DNA of 17,645 nt from CAYONQ01 sp964405375. GTDB lineage: Bacteria > Planctomycetota > Phycisphaerae > Sedimentisphaerales > Anaerobacaceae. Below the pieces are notes generated by a model. The model searched no databases. It had not been told where the DNA came from and saw only the letters and a program-made list of their open reading frames with translations. The stretch lies in contig CAYONQ010000060.1 of the NCBI GenBank assembly GCA_964405375.1, positions 1 to 17,645 of the forward strand. The letters run 5' to 3'. The translations under genes and the position numbers were made by a program. This document shows, piece after piece, positions 14,112 through 17,645 of the stretch (positions are counted from its first letter, which is position 1; each line of letters starts with the position of its first letter).

Positions 14112-14146
14112 ATTCGACATTCCTTGTTCTATATTCGATTATTCAA
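14112..14146. repeat. Degenerate 7-bp tandem array, about five units (array G)
   Basis: ATTCGAC, ATTCCTT, GTTCTAT, ATTCGAT and TATTCAA in 7-bp steps, just beyond the palindrome. Some units resemble the complement of array A units. Confidence 0.5.
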
Positions 14147-14203
14147 TTGTCTCATCCACCCATCCCCTCATTCCCGCATCAAGCATCACCTGATATCCTG
14201 CCA

Positions 14204-14782
14204 TTACTCCGTTGCCTGTTCTTCGGCCCAAACCGTCCCATCTCTACTCTCTACCGCCCAATTCTCAATATATAATTCGTTACCTGCCACTTCCAAAAGC
14301 GGCTGCAAAGATTTTCTATCATTTGTAACCAAAGTGAAATCTCTTGTTATAGCTTGGGAAACGATCCAGAGGTCATTTTCCTGAACTTTCAGTTGAAGAG
14401 ACGTAACTGGATCAATGAGTTGTTCAGGCCTAAGACCCTTCTTCTTTTTCTCTTTCGGCCCATATTCTTCGAACAGTCTTGCCCGTATTCTCCCATAATC
14501 CCGCGTTACATGCTTATCAATAAAAAACTCCTTGGGAGCAATGCCATGAATAAACTGCCTGAATGGTTTTTCCAAAGAACGCTCGTTCTTTGTCTGCACC
14601 TGGTATCCGTATTCGAGCTCTCCCCAAGTCACAGATGATATCCATACTCGAAAAGAGGATTTAGTTTTCTCAGATTGTTTCTTGAGTTCATAAACACGTT
14701 TTAAAACATTGCTATGTTGTGGTTCCTTGTCTTCGTTAAACCAGTATTCCCAGATGTTTGTGTCAATAAGGAAATCGCGCAT
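14204..14782 (-). CDS. PIN-domain nuclease coupled to the upstream methyltransferase
   Basis: A 192-residue protein from ATG 14782; the open frame begins 16 codons earlier, but those codons overlap the upstream gene, and MRDFLIDTN is the usual PIN start. The acidic residues of the PIN active site are present: Asp7 (LIDTN), Glu55 (WGELEYG), Asp137 (ENDLW) and Asp155 (VTNDR). PIN proteins are mostly Mg-dependent ribonucleases, often toxins. This one is longer than usual VapC proteins (about 130 residues), with extra lysine-rich sequence at about 105-125 and a C-terminal tail. No VapB-like antitoxin gene is adjacent. Instead it starts 4 nt after the stop of the N6-adenine methyltransferase and shares its ribosome region (GAGGAGGAG in the final Glu codons). 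It is thus probably the nuclease half of that two-gene module. Confidence 0.85.
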   Translation of the reverse strand: MRDFLIDTNIWEYWFNEDKEPQHSNVLKRVYELKKQSEKTKSSFRVWISSVTWGELEYGYQVQTKNERSLEKPFRQFIHGIAPKEFFIDKHVTRDYGRIRARLFEEYGPKEKKKKGLRPEQLIDPVTSLQLKVQENDLWIVSQAITRDFTLVTNDRKSLQPLLEVAGNELYIENWAVESRDGTVWAEEQATE

Positions 14783-14786
14783 CCCC

Positions 14787-17168
14787 TCACTCCTCCTCAA
14801 AGGCCTCCACAGCCCTTCCCAGAATCTCACTTATTTCAGCAGACCGATGTTTTTCTACCCACTCATCTGCGAATGCAACAGTTGACCGTTGATATTCTTC
14901 AGACAAATACTCATGCAAAGGAACCGCCGATTCAAAGCCCTCCGGATAATAACCCATAAATGTAAAATCTACACCTTTCCTCTGAACCCCTTGGAACAAA
15001 TCCAAAACCCGCTTCTCCATCTTCGGCGGTAAATCATATAAACGCATCACTTCAGCATCTATGGACAGAAACAGATCTTTAGCCTTATCTCGAACATCAA
15101 TCTCAAGTTCGGTATCCTTCCTTTCCATTAACTTAAAATATTCAGCAACCAATCTTTCAAGTTCCGAGAGAGCCCCTTTTGTGCAAGATGGAATAGGCAT
15201 TCTTCGAACCGTTCCGGCCAAGTTATGTCGCTCCATACTGTTGCAGTACATATAGGCATTTGCGAACGGTGAATTCAGAATTGCCCACAGCGAAAAGAGA
15301 GACCAGTTTTCATCTTGAATTTGAAATGCGAGGAATGCACTTGTAACAGGTCGTCCTTCTTTATCTATTAATGCTTTTATCCGCCAAGGTCCACTTCCTA
15401 CACGTGCATAGTTAATAAGCATCCGAGGTTTTCCTGTTCCCACCCCGTACACAGGTCTCCTAATAACCTCTGGGGCAAGGTTCATCCAGTATTCTCTCGG
15501 CAACTTGTGCAATTGAACTTCTCTGTCGAACAACGCATATCCCTTGACGGCTCCGACAAATTTCCTCTCTTCAAAAGTCTTTGCTCCGTTTGGCAAATCT
15601 TTCCCTTTGAATTCGAGACCTTGGCCGCCTTTTACTATTGAACTAATTTTGGGAAAGTTCAGCTCACAATAGTTCCAAACATCATCAAGTTCTCTTACCC
15701 TCAAGTCAAACACAAGACTTTCAACAAACTTTGACTGAAACACCTGCGTATCTCTGCCCTTATATTTTTCTTTGAATGCCTCAAGCTGAGATGCGTCAAC
15801 GGTTCTGTATAGAAGTTGGATGTTTTGACTCTTTTGTTTCTTTCCAATTGCCGTTTTTCGTCCAAAAAGCAATACAGACCTATGCTTGGCAAATCTAAAA
15901 ACATTTTCAGGTAGTAGACAGATTTGAGACAACTCAAAATCATCCACTATTAACTTTCTCAGTTCGACCAGATTTTTCTTATGAAGAAATCCCCGTGGAA
16001 GGATCACCCCAAATACAGAACCTTCAGGCATATAGGGAAGTGTCCGCCAAAGCATTTCTGCGGCCTTATTGAAACATCTAAGTTGCTGCCCTTCTGTCCT
16101 GTCATCCTTCTGCTCGTCCGGAGTAAAGTCTTCGAAAGGTGGGTTACATAATAAAATCGTCGCATTTTGCGCTTTTCTGTTCAGCACATCACCGCGATAA
16201 ATGTCACCTTCTACGATGTTCCATCCATTGGGGTTGGGAACATCAGCCATCGTCAGCGACAGCCTCGCCATCTCCCACGCAAAAGAATCTGTCTCGATTC
16301 CAATCAAATGATCTTTTGCATATCTGTGAAGCCGGCTTTCGCTGCCAGTATAAAGGAATCGAAGCATCCTCATCGCCGACGCAAGAAATGGCGCATGCCC
16401 GCATGCAGGCTCAAGGACAACTCGCTTGTCTTCAGGAATCCGCTCAATCCATGGCCAGAGTTGCCATACAATATAATCCACAAGATAGGAAGGTGTCGCA
16501 TGAATCCCTAAAGTAGCCCTTAACCTCTTGTCCACGAGCACATTCTCGTACATATACGCAAAAGCTTCAGTCGTAAGATTGCTCAAGCTGGCAAATTTCT
16601 TAACTTCCCTCGCCGCCTCTTTAAGAGCTTGAGCTTGTTGATTAGTTTGAACACCTACAGGTTCTTGTGCCCCATAGTGATTCTCGACCGCCTTAAGTAT
16701 ACTATCGATATCGCCAAGATCTAACCGGATAAATCCATTTACTCCTTTATCCTTGAGAATCTTTGCACAAAGGAGCCAAAATCCTGCTCTAAATATCCAC
16801 TGTTGATTCTGGGGCTTCTCCAGTTGTTTATTCACAAAACCCATGCGAAGTTGACCAATGACCCTATTCATCAGTTCGCCAAGGCGCTCTCCCATTTCGT
16901 GCTCTAACAAGGGCATCAAACCAATGTCAACAAAGCTTAGCTGCTGCCTTGTATCGATGCGTCCAAGATTCTTGGCACGCCAAATCCTGTCAGGTGAAAA
17001 CTTCTCCTTGTATGCAGAGAAAAAACTTTTAACGTCGTCTTTTGAAACCGTCTTCTCAATCTTTACGCCACGTGTTCCTACATTCCACCACTGTACTGTT
17101 TTCTGGCAGCATACAAAAACAACGGGTGCCCCAAGCCCCCGGAAGTTATTAACGTACTCATCCGTCAC
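14787..17168 (-). CDS. N6-adenine DNA methyltransferase, Eco57I/TaqI-like
   Basis: A large protein (793 residues from GTG 17168, about 860 if the upstream open frame is included). The methyltransferase core follows the gamma order: GIHATPSYLVDYIV at 221-234, SAM-binding motif I EPACGHAPF at 253-261, an acidic residue in GIETDS at 290-295, and catalytic motif IV NPPF at 342-345. In motif I the usual second Gly is replaced (GHAPF). Residues about 400-660 probably include target recognition (IVKGGQGLEFKGK, RRPVYGVGTGKPRMLINYAR, NSPFANAY, RMPIPSC). The C-terminus is helical and charged. The N-terminal region has no PD-(D/E)XK signature that I can confirm, so cutting activity, if any, may come from the coupled PIN protein. 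No helicase or specificity subunit lies beside it. Solitary methylation or a defence role both fit. Confidence 0.88.
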   Translation of the reverse strand: MTDEYVNNFRGLGAPVVFVCCQKTVQWWNVGTRGVKIEKTVSKDDVKSFFSAYKEKFSPDRIWRAKNLGRIDTRQQLSFVDIGLMPLLEHEMGERLGELMNRVIGQLRMGFVNKQLEKPQNQQWIFRAGFWLLCAKILKDKGVNGFIRLDLGDIDSILKAVENHYGAQEPVGVQTNQQAQALKEAAREVKKFASLSNLTTEAFAYMYENVLVDKRLRATLGIHATPSYLVDYIVWQLWPWIERIPEDKRVVLEPACGHAPFLASAMRMLRFLYTGSESRLHRYAKDHLIGIETDSFAWEMARLSLTMADVPNPNGWNIVEGDIYRGDVLNRKAQNATILLCNPPFEDFTPDEQKDDRTEGQQLRCFNKAAEMLWRTLPYMPEGSVFGVILPRGFLHKKNLVELRKLIVDDFELSQICLLPENVFRFAKHRSVLLFGRKTAIGKKQKSQNIQLLYRTVDASQLEAFKEKYKGRDTQVFQSKFVESLVFDLRVRELDDVWNYCELNFPKISSIVKGGQGLEFKGKDLPNGAKTFEERKFVGAVKGYALFDREVQLHKLPREYWMNLAPEVIRRPVYGVGTGKPRMLINYARVGSGPWRIKALIDKEGRPVTSAFLAFQIQDENWSLFSLWAILNSPFANAYMYCNSMERHNLAGTVRRMPIPSCTKGALSELERLVAEYFKLMERKDTELEIDVRDKAKDLFLSIDAEVMRLYDLPPKMEKRVLDLFQGVQRKGVDFTFMGYYPEGFESAVPLHEYLSEEYQRSTVAFADEWVEKHRSAEISEILGRAVEAFEEE

Positions 17169-17375
17169 TTCCTGTAAATCATCAGAGGCAATTACCGAAA
17201 TACACGATGTACGTGAATCATAGACGGGTCTCGCGAATCCTGCTAACGGTACAGTATGTTTTCCCGTGCCATCTTCATAGAAATAGTCCTCTCGAAGCAG
17301 CCGATCACTATACCCACATTGTTCCAGATATGGGCGGAGTTGCTGGATTGTTATAACTCCATTGTCTATAGCTAT
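17169..17375 (-). other. In-frame coding extension of the methyltransferase N-terminus without a normal start codon
   Basis: The frame of the methyltransferase stays open upstream of GTG 17168 to TAA 17378-17376. The 69 codons look like protein (ITIQQLRPYLEQCGYSDRLL, then REDYFYEDGTGKH and AGFARPVYDSRTS) and contain no ATG, GTG or TTG. A good AAAGGAG lies at 17386-17380, 4 nt before an ATA codon at 17375. An ATG at 17362 is out of frame and ends after three codons; one missing base near 17355 would join it to the gene. Confidence 0.6.
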
Positions 17376-17378
17376 TTA

Positions 17379-17645
17379 TCTCCTTTGAAATTCTGCCACC
17401 TTTAACTCACAAAACACTATCATACTTTACCTTTTATATACGTCCATTTCAACAGTCTAGCTTTGGAGTTTTTTTCGTCAATCGGCCTCTTCGATCTGTC
17501 AATTAAATAAAGAAAAACTCTAAACGACAACTCTCTCGAATTCAGCTGTATCAAAGAAGCCAACCAAAGCATTCTGGCGATGCACCCAAAACCCCAAAAC
17601 CGCAAATTCTTTCAACCAAATATCGAACCTCCGCCTACGGTGAAC
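17379..17645. other. 267-bp terminal spacer, no convincing gene
   Basis: Contains the ribosome site above and a weak promoter candidate on the minus strand: TTGAAA (17452-17447), 17 bp, TAAAGT (17429-17424). A 61-codon frame on the minus strand lacks a ribosome site. GAGTTTTT near 17468 and AAAAACTC near 17513 are inverted copies. Confidence 0.5.
17380..17386 (-). promoter_or_regulatory. Shine-Dalgarno sequence for the methyltransferase gene
   Basis: AAAGGAG on the minus strand. It lies over 200 nt upstream of GTG 17168 but only 4 nt before ATA 17375, 10 nt before ATA 17369 and 17 nt before ATG 17362. It argues that translation starts in this region and not at 17168. Confidence 0.5.

Noticed and set aside
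13981..14146. CRISPR array
   Set aside because: Units are 7 bp with no spacers, far shorter than CRISPR repeats, and no cas gene is present.
14204..14782. Ordinary VapBC toxin-antitoxin pair
   Set aside because: The PIN protein is longer than usual, and the coupled upstream gene is a methyltransferase, not a small DNA-binding antitoxin.
17420..17605. 61-codon minus-strand ORF at the window end
   Set aside because: No ribosome site and no recognisable motif; it covers the candidate promoter of the methyltransferase gene.
1..17645. tRNA or rRNA genes
   Set aside because: No cloverleaf with a TTCGAATC-type arm and no rRNA-like conserved segment was seen on reading the spacers.

Overview
The window looks like a chromosomal segment of a planctomycete of the Phycisphaerae/Sedimentisphaerales type. 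The reasons are: a dockerin-like C-terminal tail of the kind common on secreted proteins of that group, a Tat-exported hydrolase next to a secreted esterase and a pectate-lyase-like enzyme, mixed GC content, and long intergenic spacers full of small palindromes. This placement is an inference from gene style; there is no rRNA or tRNA gene here to test it.

Layout. (1) 60-1943, minus strand: a two-gene unit of a beta-class DNA methyltransferase fused to an Mrr-like nuclease domain and a small AT-rich membrane protein. (2) 2158-4490, plus: surE, a membrane-anchored protein with a possible NTF2-like fold, a doubtful 31-codon ORF, and hisF. (3) 4627-6614, plus: a frame-disrupted small ORF, a CBS-GAF-GGDEF diguanylate cyclase with a cysteine-rich sensor region, and an orphan dockerin-like tail. 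(4) 6615-7444: a gene-poor spacer with palindromes, heptamer repeats and a foldback element. (5) 7445-12834, plus: Tat-exported amidohydrolase, a 157-166 bp foldback (MITE-like) element, a two-domain secreted esterase and a PL10-like pectate lyase; the last two, 32-38 bp apart, probably form an operon for pectin deacetylation and cleavage. (6) 12847-13916, minus: two half-size YeeE/YedE sulfur-transport proteins in a coupled pair. (7) 14204-17375, minus: a large Eco57I/TaqI-like N6-adenine methyltransferase whose reading frame runs past its first normal start codon, followed 4 nt later by a PIN-domain nuclease. This looks like a two-gene restriction/defence or toxin-like module.

The most unusual signal is not a gene. 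Several intergenic spacers hold short degenerate arrays with a strict 7-bp period, and two of them have the arrangement array - GATTGCCAC/CGCAATGA-type palindrome - array, in opposite orientations. Separate GC-rich palindromes sit in frame inside surE and its downstream neighbour and appear to add short peptide loops. Two longer foldback elements lie in spacers. Together this suggests a genome colonised by several families of small non-autonomous palindromic repeats. All homology calls were made by reading motifs; no database was searched.
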